Shown: positions 33,815 to 43,158, counted from the first letter of the stretch. The stretch: DNA of 64,000 nucleotides from CAWACP01 sp963780655 (GCA_963780655.1 CAWACP010000004.1:1-64000); one strand, 5' to 3'. The notes: a model not told the origin generated them from the sequence alone. Numbers and translations: made by a program.

Positions 33815-34834
33815 TTGCGGCACTTCGATCCCCTGTTCCGGAACCCTCATCTGGCCACCATCGCCGGGAATTACTGGCGCCGCAATCTGGACCCGCTCCG
33901 CTTCCCCATAAAGCCGCGCTGGTTCGATACCGAGCCAGGCGTGCGCGTACTGGTTCACTCGCAGCAGCCCGGCCAGGCGGCCCGCGCGAATGCCATCGTC
34001 GTGCACGGGCTGGAAGGATCGTGCGAGGCTGGGTACGCCCAGAGCGTCGCCCAGGCGCTGCTGGAAGACGGATATGCCGCGCACCGGTTTAACATGCGGA
34101 GCTGCGGCAATACAGAGGCATACAGCGGCGGCGGTCTCTATCATTCCGGTCAGACCGGAGACCTTCTCTCGGTAGTGCGGCAGCTCAGGCGCGAGAGCGA
34201 CATCCCCGTAATTCTCACCGGCTTCTCTCTGGGCGGAAACGTGGTGCTCAAGCTGGCCGGCGAGCTGGGCGAGCATGCCAGGGCCGAGGGCATTGACGGC
34301 GTGTGCGCCGTGTCCACTCCCATCGATCTGGCCGCCTGCGTGCGGCGGCTGTACGCGCGCGAAAACCGGATTTACGCGAACCGCTTCCTGAAGCGCCTGA
34401 AACAGCGGATCGTTACGAAGAACCGGCTCTCTCCTGGCCTCTTCCCCGTAGAGCGCCTTGCTTCCGTGCGCACCGTCTATGACTTCGACGATGTCTTCAC
34501 AGCGCCCTCGTTCGGCTTCGGCACGGCCGCGAATTACTACGCAACGCAGTCGTCGAACCAATTTCTCGAACGCATCCGCATTCCGGCCCTGCTGATTCAG
34601 GCGAAGGACGACCCGATGATTCCGTTCGAAGTCTACGATCATCGCGCGTTCTCCACGAACCCGAATCTGCGTCTGCTGGCGCCGGATCGAGGCGGCCACC
34701 TGGGCTTTCTCGCCCGCCGCCGGCCAAGGTTCTGGGTGGACAGCGTTATTGTGGAATGGGCGGGGGAAATCGGGGAACAAACCGCTCCCGAGGCACGTTC
34801 TTCATTACAAAGCCCTTCTTCTCATGAAAGGTAA
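33815..34834 (+). CDS. YheT-like alpha/beta hydrolase
   Basis: 339 residues from TTG 33815. Family start FDPLFRNPHLATI, then VVHGLEGSC, the nucleophile elbow GFSLGGN (Ser138), Asp in IQAKDDPMIP and His in DRGGHLGFLARR, a complete catalytic triad. The YheT/ABHD1-3 family are esterases of unclear substrate. The gene's end overlaps the start of the first permease gene by 11 bases. Confidence 0.85.
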   Translation: MRHFDPLFRNPHLATIAGNYWRRNLDPLRFPIKPRWFDTEPGVRVLVHSQQPGQAARANAIVVHGLEGSCEAGYAQSVAQALLEDGYAAHRFNMRSCGNTEAYSGGGLYHSGQTGDLLSVVRQLRRESDIPVILTGFSLGGNVVLKLAGELGEHARAEGIDGVCAVSTPIDLAACVRRLYARENRIYANRFLKRLKQRIVTKNRLSPGLFPVERLASVRTVYDFDDVFTAPSFGFGTAANYYATQSSNQFLERIRIPALLIQAKDDPMIPFEVYDHRAFSTNPNLRLLAPDRGGHLGFLARRRPRFWVDSVIVEWAGEIGEQTAPEARSSLQSPSSHER

Positions 34835-36068
34835 CGCCACCATTCGCGAAGCCGCCGCGATCGCGGTCGACTCGCTGCGCGGCAACAAATTACGCAGTTT
34901 CCTCACCCTGCTCGGCATCATTCTGGCCACCACCACGCTCATCGCGGTCATGTCCATGATTCACGGCATGGATGTCTACATCGCCGACAACCTGTCCGAC
35001 ATGGGGTCCGATGGCTTTGTTATCGTCCGCATGGCTTTCCTGGGCAATTTCGATCCGAAGAAATTCCTGGAGATGCAGAAGAAGAACCCGCAGCTGAGCG
35101 AGGAGGAGTTCAACTTCCTGAAAAGCCATGCCACGCTGCTGCGGGACATCGGCATGGAGGCGAGCCGGCGGAGCGTAAAGGCCCTCTACAACGGGAACAG
35201 CATCGACGATATCGAGCTCGACGGCGGCGGCGAGAATTACGGCGTCCTCAACAACGTCGAAATCGCCCAGGGACGCTTCATCACCGATACGGAAGACAAG
35301 CGGCGGATTCCGGTGGCCGTGATCGGGCACGACCTGAAAGACCGCTTCTTCCCGGACGTCGATCCCATCGGCAAAATCATCAGGATCGATGGCCGGCAGG
35401 TGAAAGTTGTCGGGGTGGCGAAGGCCAAGGGAAGTGTTTTCGGCCAGTCGCAGGACAGCTTCGTACTCATCCCGATCCATCTTTTCTTTGCATACTACGG
35501 CTCGCACACGGGCATTAACTACAACGCCAAGACCTTCGACCGGACCATGATCGAGCAGGCCCAGGATCAGGTGCGAATGCTGCTGCGCGCCTACCGGCAT
35601 CTTCGGCCGAATCAGGATGACACGTTCGCCATGGTGTCTTCCGATGCGCTGCTCACCGCGTGGGATCAGCTGACCGGGGCCATCGCTTCCACCGCAATCG
35701 CGGTGGTCTCCATCTTCATGGTGGTGGGCGGCGTGGTGATCATGAATATCATGCTGGCGGTGGTGACTGAGCGTACGCGCGAGATCGGCATCCGCAAGTC
35801 CGTGGGCGCGAGGCGCCGAGACATACTCAACCAGTTTCTGGTTGAGTCCTCGCTGCTGTCGGCGTGCGGGGGAGTGGTGGGCATCGTGATCGCGTGGCTG
35901 GCAGCGGTGATCGTCCGAAATTTCACGCCGGTGCCGATGAGCGTGCCCATCTCGGCCGTCGTGATCGGCGTGGGCCTGTCGAGCCTGGTTGGGTTATTCT
36001 TCGGCATATATCCGGCTCAGCGCGCGGCGAAGCTCGATCCGATTGAAGCGCTGAGGGCAGAACGATGA
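34824..36068 (+). CDS. MacB-like ABC transporter permease 1
   Basis: 414 residues from ATG 34824. TM1 near residues 25-45 (LTLLGIILATTTLIAVMSMI), a periplasmic MacB_PCD-like domain (about 50-285), and three C-terminal helices with the FtsX signature (MLAVVTERTREIGIRKSVGA, GLFFGIYPAQRAAKLDPIEA). Together with the next gene it can form a heterodimeric permease of a MacB/LolCDE-type mechanotransmitter. No ATPase gene is adjacent, so the partner must be encoded elsewhere or lost. It overlaps the second permease by four bases (ATGA). Confidence 0.9.
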   Translation: MKGNATIREAAAIAVDSLRGNKLRSFLTLLGIILATTTLIAVMSMIHGMDVYIADNLSDMGSDGFVIVRMAFLGNFDPKKFLEMQKKNPQLSEEEFNFLKSHATLLRDIGMEASRRSVKALYNGNSIDDIELDGGGENYGVLNNVEIAQGRFITDTEDKRRIPVAVIGHDLKDRFFPDVDPIGKIIRIDGRQVKVVGVAKAKGSVFGQSQDSFVLIPIHLFFAYYGSHTGINYNAKTFDRTMIEQAQDQVRMLLRAYRHLRPNQDDTFAMVSSDALLTAWDQLTGAIASTAIAVVSIFMVVGGVVIMNIMLAVVTERTREIGIRKSVGARRRDILNQFLVESSLLSACGGVVGIVIAWLAAVIVRNFTPVPMSVPISAVVIGVGLSSLVGLFFGIYPAQRAAKLDPIEALRAER

Positions 36069-37318
36069 GGAGCAAAGTTTTCGCGTCCACCATCATGCTC
36101 GCGCTGAACACCATCCGCGAGCACAAGATGCGCGCGTTTCTGACGGTGTTGGGCGTGATCATCGGGACCGGCACCATCATCGCGGTCGGCTCGGTGATCA
36201 CCGGGCTCGACAGCGCCATCACGGGGATCCTGAAGAGCTTCGGCTCGAACAACGCCATCGCGTTCAAATTCCAGTTCGGGTTCCGCGGCCGGCTGACCAC
36301 GGAAGAGCTGCAGCGCAGGCCCCTGACCTACGAAGATGCGGTGAACATCGAGGAACGCTGTCCGGCCGTGCTGCATGCCAGTCCGTATCTGTTCACGCCG
36401 GCGGCTTTCGGTCCTGGCGGCGGCATCGACATCATCCGCTACAAGGGAAACGCAGTCTACAACGCGCAACTCGGCGGCACCGAGGAGTCCTATCAGGTGG
36501 GCGGAAGCGCCGAAATCAAAGAGGGCCGCTTCTTCACGGATTTCGAGAACAAGCATCACATGCCCCTGGTGGTAGTGGGCGAGGATGTGCCCAAGGCGCT
36601 GTTCAACGGCGAGGATCCGATCGGCAAGTGGGTGGACGTGGATGGCCATCAGTTCCAGATTGTCGGGGTGATGAAGCGCCCATCCACCTCATTCGGCGGC
36701 CAGGATGACACGCGTGTTCTGTTCCCGTACTTCACGATGAAGAAATTGTTCCCGATGGCGAGGGAGAACATGATTGTCGTGGCGGCGAAGCCGGGCATGC
36801 TGCCCGAGGCCATCGATCAGATGCGAACCGTGCTGCGCATCGACCGCCGCGTCCCCTACGACAAGCCGGACAACTTCTACATCTCCACGTCAGAGGAGTT
36901 GATCGAGCGCTTCCACAACATCACGTCGATGGTGGCGCTGGTGATGATCGTGCTCAGCTCGGTGGGGCTGATCGTCGGGGGCATCGGCGTGATGAACATC
37001 ATGCTGGTCTCAGTGACCGAGCGCACGCGCGAGATCGGGGTCCGCAAGGCGGTGGGGGCGCGCCGCAGTGACATCGTGCTGCAGTTCCTGACCGAGGCGG
37101 TGGTGCTGACCGGCCTCGGCGGGCTGATCGGGATGACGCTGGGATGGACCATCGCCACTATTGTCCGGCTGCTGATTCCCGCGCTCCCGACCTCCGTTCC
37201 GCTGTGGGCGGCGGCGCTGGGCGTGGCGGTGTCGGTGGGGGTCGGCCTGTTCTTCGGAATCTGGCCGGCCAACAAGGCCGCCCGGCTGGATCCGGTGGAA
37301 GCGCTGCGCTACGAGTAG
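36065..37318 (+). CDS. MacB-like ABC transporter permease 2
   Basis: 417 residues from ATG 36065. Same layout as the upstream paralogue: LTVLGVIIGTGTIIAVGSVI, a periplasmic domain, then MLVSVTERTREIGVRKAVGA and GLFFGIWPANKAARLDPVEA. It is coupled to its neighbour by an ATGA overlap. The substrate is unknown; relatives export macrolides, lipoproteins or peptides. It ends directly at a REP hairpin carrying a small inserted element. Confidence 0.9.
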   Translation: MRSKVFASTIMLALNTIREHKMRAFLTVLGVIIGTGTIIAVGSVITGLDSAITGILKSFGSNNAIAFKFQFGFRGRLTTEELQRRPLTYEDAVNIEERCPAVLHASPYLFTPAAFGPGGGIDIIRYKGNAVYNAQLGGTEESYQVGGSAEIKEGRFFTDFENKHHMPLVVVGEDVPKALFNGEDPIGKWVDVDGHQFQIVGVMKRPSTSFGGQDDTRVLFPYFTMKKLFPMARENMIVVAAKPGMLPEAIDQMRTVLRIDRRVPYDKPDNFYISTSEELIERFHNITSMVALVMIVLSSVGLIVGGIGVMNIMLVSVTERTREIGVRKAVGARRSDIVLQFLTEAVVLTGLGGLIGMTLGWTIATIVRLLIPALPTSVPLWAAALGVAVSVGVGLFFGIWPANKAARLDPVEALRYE

Positions 37319-37334
37319 AGCAGGCTTTCAGCCC

Positions 37335-37544
37335 AATGCCATATAGTTTTCCCGCTTTCGAACACCTGGCCGATGTGGGGCGGGCGCCCTCGCCCGCGGC
37401 CGGCGCCCCCGCCGGCCTGCTCCCATACGCGACAACTCTACTCTCCGCGCGGCCAGCGGGGCCGGGGGGCCCCGCGCAGGCCGGGGGGCCTGCCCCACAA
37501 AAAGGGACTTCGACTCAGCTCGCCGTCGAAAACTATATGGCATT
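37335..37544. mobile_element. MITE-like element, copy 1 (210 bp)
   Basis: Bounded by perfect 17-base inverted termini AATGCCATATAGTTTTC (37335-37351) and its complement (37528-37544). It is flanked by the 12-base direct repeat AGGCTTTCAGCC (37322-37333 and 37545-37556), which is itself a palindromic REP core. Identical in sequence to the copy at 62665-62874. The GC-rich interior contains a nested GTGGGGC...GCCCCAC inverted segment and no credible gene. Confidence 0.8.
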
Positions 37545-37579
37545 AGGCTTTCAGCCTGCACGTAACAGTCTGATCGTCA

Positions 37580-38791
37580 ATGCCTGAGTTCTTCGAGTTT
37601 TTCGCCGGAGGCGGCATGGCGCGGCTGGGCCTCGGACCTGCCTGGCGGTGCGCCTTTGCCAACGAGATCTGCGAGAAGAAGGCCGCGGCTTATCGCGCGT
37701 TCTTCGGTCAGGGTCCCGAGCTGCTGGTGCTCGATGTCGCCGAACTATCGACAGCGGACCTTACCGGCACGCCTGCGCTGGTATGGGCATCGTTTCCCTG
37801 CCAGGACCTCTCGCTGGCCGGGGCCGGCGCGGGCCTGAATGGCAGGCGCAGCGGCACATTCAGACCGTTCTGGAATTTGATGCGATCCCTGGGCACGGAG
37901 GGCCGTGCGCCGCGTCTGATCGTGCTCGAGAACGTCACCGGCGCGATCACGTCGCACGCCGGCGCCGATTTCGAGACCATCATTGCTTCGTTTGCCGAAG
38001 CCGGCTACAGGGCTGGCGCGATGATTGTGGACGCGGTCCGGTTCCTGCCGCAATCCCGCCCACGGCTGTTCATCATCGGTGTTCACGATTGGGCCGATCT
38101 TCCTTCGGGTGAGCCCTCAGAAGCATGGCACACGGCTTCCCTCCAAACCGCGCACGCGCGGCTCCCCGAGACCCTGCAACAACGATGGGTCTGGTGGAAT
38201 CCGCCAATCCCGGACGCACCTGTGCCGGCCTTGCCGGCGCTGTTGGAAGATAATCCGGCCGGCGTCGAATGGCACACTCGGCAGCAGACCGAGCGCCTGA
38301 TCGCCCTCATGTCCCCGCTGCACCGGCGGAAGCTGGAGCACGCCATGAGCCTCGGGCGGCGCGCGATCGGCACGGTGTATAAGCGCACGCGCCAGGGCGC
38401 CCAGCAAGCCGAGGTGCGGTTCGATCAGGTTTCCGGGTGCCTGCGTACGCCTGCCGGCGGTTCCAGCCGTCAGACCGTCCTCATCGTGGAAGGCGAGCGC
38501 GTCCGCTCCCGGCTGCTTTCACCACGCGAAGCGGCGCGACTGATGGGCGTCCCCGATTCGTACCCGCTGCCGGCGAACTATAACGAGGCTTACCATCTGT
38601 TCGGCGACGGGCTCGCCGTGCCGGTAGTGAGCTGGCTCAGCGAGCACATCCTCCTGCCGCTGGCCCACGGCTCTGACGTTTGTGGGGCGGGCGCGTCGCC
38701 TGCGGCCGACGCCCCGTCGGCCTGCTCGGTGGGCCAGACCAGGCGGGCGAGGCGCCCGCCGCAGGCCGGGGGCCTGCCCCACCACGCGTAA
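37580..38791 (+). CDS. dcm: DNA (cytosine-5) methyltransferase, orphan
   Basis: 403 residues. Motif I FFEFFAGGGMARLGL, motif IV with catalytic Cys74 (SFPCQDLSLAG), motif VI ENV, motif VIII QSRPRLFIIG, and motif X GDGLAVPVVSWLSEHIL. The variable region between VIII and IX is about 130 residues and would set specificity. No restriction endonuclease gene is near, so it is an orphan. The last about 36 residues (from GAGASPAADAPSACS on) are encoded by a GTGGGGC-type repeat (38682-38783). The native protein probably ended soon after motif X. Confidence 0.9.
   Translation: MPEFFEFFAGGGMARLGLGPAWRCAFANEICEKKAAAYRAFFGQGPELLVLDVAELSTADLTGTPALVWASFPCQDLSLAGAGAGLNGRRSGTFRPFWNLMRSLGTEGRAPRLIVLENVTGAITSHAGADFETIIASFAEAGYRAGAMIVDAVRFLPQSRPRLFIIGVHDWADLPSGEPSEAWHTASLQTAHARLPETLQQRWVWWNPPIPDAPVPALPALLEDNPAGVEWHTRQQTERLIALMSPLHRRKLEHAMSLGRRAIGTVYKRTRQGAQQAEVRFDQVSGCLRTPAGGSSRQTVLIVEGERVRSRLLSPREAARLMGVPDSYPLPANYNEAYHLFGDGLAVPVVSWLSEHILLPLAHGSDVCGAGASPAADAPSACSVGQTRRARRPPQAGGLPHHA
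38682..38783. repeat. GTGGGGC-bounded repeat forming the 3' end of the methyltransferase gene
   Basis: Begins GTGGGGCGGGCGCG and ends GGGGGCCTGCCCCAC, with GC-rich imperfect inverted arms. The same border sequences occur inside the MITE copies at 37335, 59828 and 62665. It is read through in frame by the methyltransferase. Confidence 0.65.
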
Positions 38792-38821
38792 CCTCCCGAT
38801 AGTTCACGCGTCAATGCTCTC

Positions 38822-39412
38822 ATGCATCGAGCACTCCTCCTCACGATTGCTGTCTTTACCGCCGGTCTCAGCCTGGCCGGTCCGGAGACCACCGGCAGGG
38901 CGCAGGGGAATCCCCAGGCGCCGGTGCGAATCGACCTCTACAGCGATTACCAGTGTCCCGCCTGCAAGCTCTTCCACGATCAGACGCTCAGTCAGGTCAC
39001 GACGGCCTACGTGAGAACCGGCAAGGTGTATCTGGTCCATCACGAATACCCGTTGCCCATCCACGCGCACGCTCGTGAGGCGGCCTGCCTGGCGCTGGCT
39101 TCCTGCGCCGTCGGCAGGTACGAGCAGGTAAGCGATCAGCTCTTCCGCACGCAGGACTCGTGGTCGAAGGACGGCAACGTCGCCGCTGCCGCGTGCAGCA
39201 TCCTGGATCCGGCCGATGCAAAGAAGGTGCGCGCGCTCGCCACGTCGCCCGAGACGGAGAAGCAACTCGAGGAGGACGTCCGCGATGGACACAACGAGAG
39301 CGTCAACGGCACGCCCACCATGATCATCACGAAGATGATGCGGCGCTGGCCGGTGGTCGGGCCGGTGAGCTATGCGGTGCTGAGCCGGTTCCTGGACAGC
39401 ATTCTGAACTGA
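38822..39412 (+). CDS. Exported DsbA-like thiol oxidoreductase
   Basis: 196 residues. Signal peptide (MHRALLLTIAVFTAGLSL), then a thioredoxin fold with active site CPAC (SDYQCPACKLFHD), a helical insert and the cis-proline segment NGTPTMII typical of DsbA/DSBA-like proteins. Predicted to catalyse disulfide formation in the periplasm. It is followed after one base by a MauE/DoxX-like membrane protein, a common pairing in which the membrane partner passes electrons. Confidence 0.85.
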   Translation: MHRALLLTIAVFTAGLSLAGPETTGRAQGNPQAPVRIDLYSDYQCPACKLFHDQTLSQVTTAYVRTGKVYLVHHEYPLPIHAHAREAACLALASCAVGRYEQVSDQLFRTQDSWSKDGNVAAAACSILDPADAKKVRALATSPETEKQLEEDVRDGHNESVNGTPTMIITKMMRRWPVVGPVSYAVLSRFLDSILN

Positions 39413-39413
39413 C

Positions 39414-39884
39414 ATGAAGTCCTGGACAACTCTGATCCTGCGGCTCGTTCTGGGCGCGGTGTTCTGCTACGCGGCCTGGACCAAGCTGCGCCAGCCGTGG
39501 CTGGTGTTTGCCATGTCCATAGATGCCTATCGCCTGCTGCCGTCCTGGGCTGTGTTCAGCGTTGCCCGCACGCTGCCGTGGATCGAGCTAACCGTGGGTA
39601 TGCTGCTGCTGACCGGGTGGCTGCTGCGCTGGTTCGCGCCCGCAACCACGCTGCTGCTGACCGTCTTCTATGCCGCCATGTTTCGCGCGTGGGGCGCCGG
39701 AGGGGGAATCGACTGCGGCTGTTTCGGCGTTGGGGAACAGGTGAGTTCGCTAACGCTGACGCGCGATGGCCTGCTGCTGGCGGGATCGATAATCCTGACC
39801 ATAATCGCGTTGCGACGCAAGCTCACTGCTCCGGCAGGCTCCGTGCCAGCGCCGCCAGCGTCTCCTGATTCGGTTTGTAATTAG
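39414..39884 (+). CDS. MauE/DoxX-like membrane protein, redox partner
   Basis: 156 residues, four membrane helices (LILRLVLGAVFCYAAWTKLR, WIELTVGMLLLTGWLLRWFA, LLLTVFYAAMFRAWG, GLLLAGSIILTIIAL). A conserved DCGCFG motif (GGGIDCGCFGVGE) between helices three and four is characteristic of the MauE-type methylamine utilisation/DoxX group and could be redox active. It starts one base after the DsbA-like stop. The 3' end overlaps the convergent gene by about 60 bases. Confidence 0.85.
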   Translation: MKSWTTLILRLVLGAVFCYAAWTKLRQPWLVFAMSIDAYRLLPSWAVFSVARTLPWIELTVGMLLLTGWLLRWFAPATTLLLTVFYAAMFRAWGAGGGIDCGCFGVGEQVSSLTLTRDGLLLAGSIILTIIALRRKLTAPAGSVPAPPASPDSVCN

Positions 39885-40659
39885 AATACGTCTCGTCGTC
39901 GGTGGAGTTCTCGTTGAACAGTCCCAGAACCGACGCGTGCACTTGCGTATTGAAGTGCATGGGGAACCAGTGGCCGTCGGGGCCCGGAGCCTGGTTGAGC
40001 TCGAACCTCGTGCCCGGACCGACCTTCGCGATGAACATTCCGAACTCGACCGGCCGGAACACCTCCGCCTCCACCTTCACCCACTGATACGTCTGCTTGT
40101 CAATCCAGAGACGCCCCTTCATCCCCGTGAGCACCCGCGTCTCGCGGCTGTGCGGCACGTAGTCCGGATCAGGCAGGGCGTCCAGAACATAGACCGGATG
40201 CCCGTACAGCGTTGTTTCGCCTGCAAGCGTGTACTTCAGCGCCTTCGTCATCTCGGCCATCAGCGCGTGGTCCTGGTGCCGTTCCTTCTGGTATTCCTCG
40301 ATTCTTTTTTGCCGTCGCTCCGGCGACTGTTTGCCCCAGTGCCGTATCGCGTGCGCCAGCTTCCGCTGTTCGATCGCGTCCTGTTCCCTGGAAAGCGCGT
40401 GGCCGTCGATGGACATCAACCGCTCGTATGGCGATCCGTCGATCATGATCACCTGATATGTCTTTTGCTCCGCCGGGTTGTCACGCTTGCTGGTGACGTC
40501 GTGCTCGGTGAACGAATAGCCGGGGGCGGCGTTCCAGTCCGCTTCGTTAGCGACCAGCGAGCGCTGGATGATCTGTTCGGCGGTCGGCGTGTCCGCCAGC
40601 GAGGCGATCGGAAACGCGACCGCGATCAGGATCGTGCAGCGCAACGCAGCTACAACCAT
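39823..40659 (-). CDS. Exported protein, outer-membrane-lipoprotein-sorting-like (LolA/RseB-like fold)
   Basis: About 278 residues from ATG 40659, giving the signal VVAALRCTILIAVAFPIASL. The mature part (AEQIIQRSLVANEADWNAAP, YSFTEHDVTSKRD, GMKGRLWIDKQTYQWVKVEA) has the half-barrel pattern of the LolA/LppX/RseB class seen in many acidobacterial exported proteins. A charged helix-rich insert (about 95-140) is unusual. Function unknown. It is convergent with and overlaps the MauE-like gene, so the ends may interfere. Confidence 0.65.
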   Translation of the reverse strand: MVVAALRCTILIAVAFPIASLADTPTAEQIIQRSLVANEADWNAAPGYSFTEHDVTSKRDNPAEQKTYQVIMIDGSPYERLMSIDGHALSREQDAIEQRKLAHAIRHWGKQSPERRQKRIEEYQKERHQDHALMAEMTKALKYTLAGETTLYGHPVYVLDALPDPDYVPHSRETRVLTGMKGRLWIDKQTYQWVKVEAEVFRPVEFGMFIAKVGPGTRFELNQAPGPDGHWFPMHFNTQVHASVLGLFNENSTDDETYSNYKPNQETLAALARSLPEQ

Positions 40660-40834
40660 ACGCCCTAAACATATTAGCAATTGGCCAGCCACAATTGAAT
40701 TCAGCGGGAACGCCTGCTGTACAGGGATCCAGGTCAGCCAAAGCCGGACATTTATCTGCAACGAATACAGCCGGCGCTGTAGTTACTTCCATGTGACCGT
40801 GCTCGGCAGCCTCGGTTGCGCGTCTCAAAAAGAG

Positions 40835-41776
40835 ATGGCCCGGCGCCGAGGAACATGGGATGTGATCGTGGTTGGCGATTTCTTCATGGACATCGTCATG
40901 AGCGATTTCTATCGTCTTCCGCAGCTCGGCGAAGAGGCTTTTGCGCGCAAGCTCCGCCACGAAATCGGCGGCGGCGCGGCCATCACTGCGTGCGGCCTCG
41001 CCCGGCTCGGCGTGAACGTCGCCGTGCTCGGCGTAGTGGGACGCGAGGACGGCATGTGGATCGTCAAGCGTCTGATCGCGGCCGGAGTGAACGCCACCGC
41101 CCTCGAGCACCACCCCAGTGAGCCGAGCGGCGTGACGGTCAGCGTTTCCACTCCCGAAGACCGCGCGTTCTTCACCTATTACGGCGCCAACGAGCGCCTA
41201 CCCGAACTCCTGAAGCGTCCCGAGACCCGCGAATTGCTCGCCACCGCCAGGCACGTTCACTTCGCCTGCGGCCCCGATCCGGTCCTGGATTTTGGACTTT
41301 TCGAGGAACTGCATGGCGCCGGCTGCCGCCTGTCGCTGGACGTGGGCTGGCACGAGACCTGGCTCGCCGACCCGCGCAACCTGGATATGCTTCGTGAGTG
41401 CGATATGTTCTTCCCCAATGAACGCGAGGGCGAGCTGCTCACCGGCGAATCCGACCCGCACCTGATGCTCGGCTCTCTGGAGCGCAACGGCGTGCACTCG
41501 GCCGCGCTCAAGCTTGGCGCCTCAGGCGCGAAGCTGCTCATGGACCAACGCGTGTGGTCGGTGGCGCCATATCCCGTCGCCCCCGTGGACACGACGGGCG
41601 CCGGAGATTGCTTCGATGCCGGCTTCATCTATGAATGGCTGCGCGGCCGCGATCCGGAAGAGTGCCTGCAAACAGCAGCGATCTGCGGGGCGCTGTCCAC
41701 GCGCGCTATGGGCGGCATCGAGGCGTTCCCGACCGTGGACGAGCTGAACGAGGCTCTGGAGGAGGTGCGCGCGTGA
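40835..41776 (+). CDS. PfkB-family carbohydrate kinase
   Basis: 313 residues from ATG 40835. N-terminal VIVVGDFFMDIVMSD, the GGGAAITACGLARLG substrate loop and the C-terminal signature DTTGAGDCFDAGF with catalytic Asp258. Ribokinase/fructokinase fold. The stop overlaps the start of a GH4 gene (GTGA), so it likely phosphorylates the sugar released by, or used in the same pathway as, the GH4 enzyme. Confidence 0.88.
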   Translation: MARRRGTWDVIVVGDFFMDIVMSDFYRLPQLGEEAFARKLRHEIGGGAAITACGLARLGVNVAVLGVVGREDGMWIVKRLIAAGVNATALEHHPSEPSGVTVSVSTPEDRAFFTYYGANERLPELLKRPETRELLATARHVHFACGPDPVLDFGLFEELHGAGCRLSLDVGWHETWLADPRNLDMLRECDMFFPNEREGELLTGESDPHLMLGSLERNGVHSAALKLGASGAKLLMDQRVWSVAPYPVAPVDTTGAGDCFDAGFIYEWLRGRDPEECLQTAAICGALSTRAMGGIEAFPTVDELNEALEEVRA

Positions 41777-43158
41777 GCGCCGCGCGCAAGGTCACGGTTC
41801 TGGGAGGAGGCGGCGCGCGCATGCCGCTGCTGATCCACGGCCTGGCGGAGGCGAACGCGACGCTGGGCGTCACGGACCTGGCGCTCTACGACACCGATCC
41901 CGCCCGGGCGGAAATCACGGCGGCGCTCGGACGCGAGATCGTACGCGGGCTGCGCACGGAGATTCGCATCGAGGTTCCAGCAGACGCCGAGAGCGCCATC
42001 GAAGGCGCCGCGTTCGTGCTGAGCAGCTTCCGTCAGGGCGGCATCGAGGCGCGGGCCCGCGACGAGCGCGTCATTATCGAGCACGGCTATGTGGGACAGG
42101 AGACCACTGGACCGGGCGGCCTCGCCATGGCGCTGCGCACCATTCCCGTGGCGCTGGACCATGCGCGGCTGGTGGAGCGCCTGGCCCCGGATGCCTGGCT
42201 GATCAACTTCACCAACCCGGCCGGCCTCATCACGCAGGCGCTCACCCAACATTCGCGCGCGCGCGTGGTGGGGATCTGCGACACGCCGAGTGAGCTGTTC
42301 CACCGAATCGCATCCGCGCTCGGCGAACCCGTCGAGGAGATGGAGTTCCGCTACGCCGGCCTGAATCATCTGGGTTGGGTGGAGAACGTGCTCGTGCGCG
42401 ATGAGAACGTCACCGCACGCCTGCTCAGCGACGACGAGATGCTGTTGCGGCTCTACCCCGCGCGCCTGTTCGAGCCGGACATGATCCGGACGCTGGGACT
42501 CATCCCCACCGAGTATCTGTTCTTCTATTACGGCCGGAGCCGCGCATATCGGAATCAGCGCCAGGCAGGCGCCAGCCGCGGTGAAGAGCTCGTAAGACTG
42601 AACAGGGAGCTGTTCGCAGCGCTCGGGCGCGAGGTGGCGCGCGGCAATCCGCAGGCGGCGATTCGCATCTACAAGGACTATCTGAACGCACGGAATGCCA
42701 GCTATATGAGGCTGGAAGCGCACGCGGAATCCGCGCTCGCGCAGGGGTCGCACGACTGGGACCCGTTCCAGGGCGCCACCGGTTATCACCGCATCGCCAT
42801 CGACGTGATGGCGGGCCTCTCCGACGAACCGCGCTCCGTGGTGGTGAACGTCCGCAATGGCGACGCCATCGACGATCTCGAGGCTGACGATGTCGTTGAG
42901 GTTCCCGCGCAGATCGGCCATGACGGCCCCGTGCCGGTTCCGGTGGGTCCCCTTCCGGAAACGGTGAACGGTCTGGTGTTGGCCGTGAAGGCCTACGAGC
43001 GCCTGGCCATCCGCGCGGCAGTGGAGCGGTCGATGGACTTGGCGCGCCTCGCGCTGCTGATGCTGCCTATCGTGGGCGAATGGGACCGCGCGACCGATCT
43101 GCTGGAGGCTCTGGTGGCCGGCGACCCGGTCAACCTGGGTTATCTCAAGACCGTGTAG
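41773..43158 (+). CDS. GH4-family (NAD-dependent) 6-phospho-beta-glucosidase-like enzyme
   Basis: 461 residues from GTG 41773. NAD-binding VTVLGGGGARMPLLI, then GQETTGPGGLAMALRTIP, NFTNPAGLITQAL, CDTPSELFHRIA and YAGLNHLGWVENV, which supply the Mn-binding Cys/His and substrate residues of GH4. These enzymes cleave phospho-glycosides by a redox-elimination mechanism using NAD and Mn. It overlaps the kinase gene by four bases, and an epimerase gene follows, so it belongs to a small catabolic set. Confidence 0.88.
   Translation: MSAARKVTVLGGGGARMPLLIHGLAEANATLGVTDLALYDTDPARAEITAALGREIVRGLRTEIRIEVPADAESAIEGAAFVLSSFRQGGIEARARDERVIIEHGYVGQETTGPGGLAMALRTIPVALDHARLVERLAPDAWLINFTNPAGLITQALTQHSRARVVGICDTPSELFHRIASALGEPVEEMEFRYAGLNHLGWVENVLVRDENVTARLLSDDEMLLRLYPARLFEPDMIRTLGLIPTEYLFFYYGRSRAYRNQRQAGASRGEELVRLNRELFAALGREVARGNPQAAIRIYKDYLNARNASYMRLEAHAESALAQGSHDWDPFQGATGYHRIAIDVMAGLSDEPRSVVVNVRNGDAIDDLEADDVVEVPAQIGHDGPVPVPVGPLPETVNGLVLAVKAYERLAIRAAVERSMDLARLALLMLPIVGEWDRATDLLEALVAGDPVNLGYLKTV

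Noticed and set aside
37328..37587. Short ORFs inside the MITE copies on both strands
   Set aside because: They are products of the GC-rich repeat, lack ribosome sites and repeat identically at 62655-62951.
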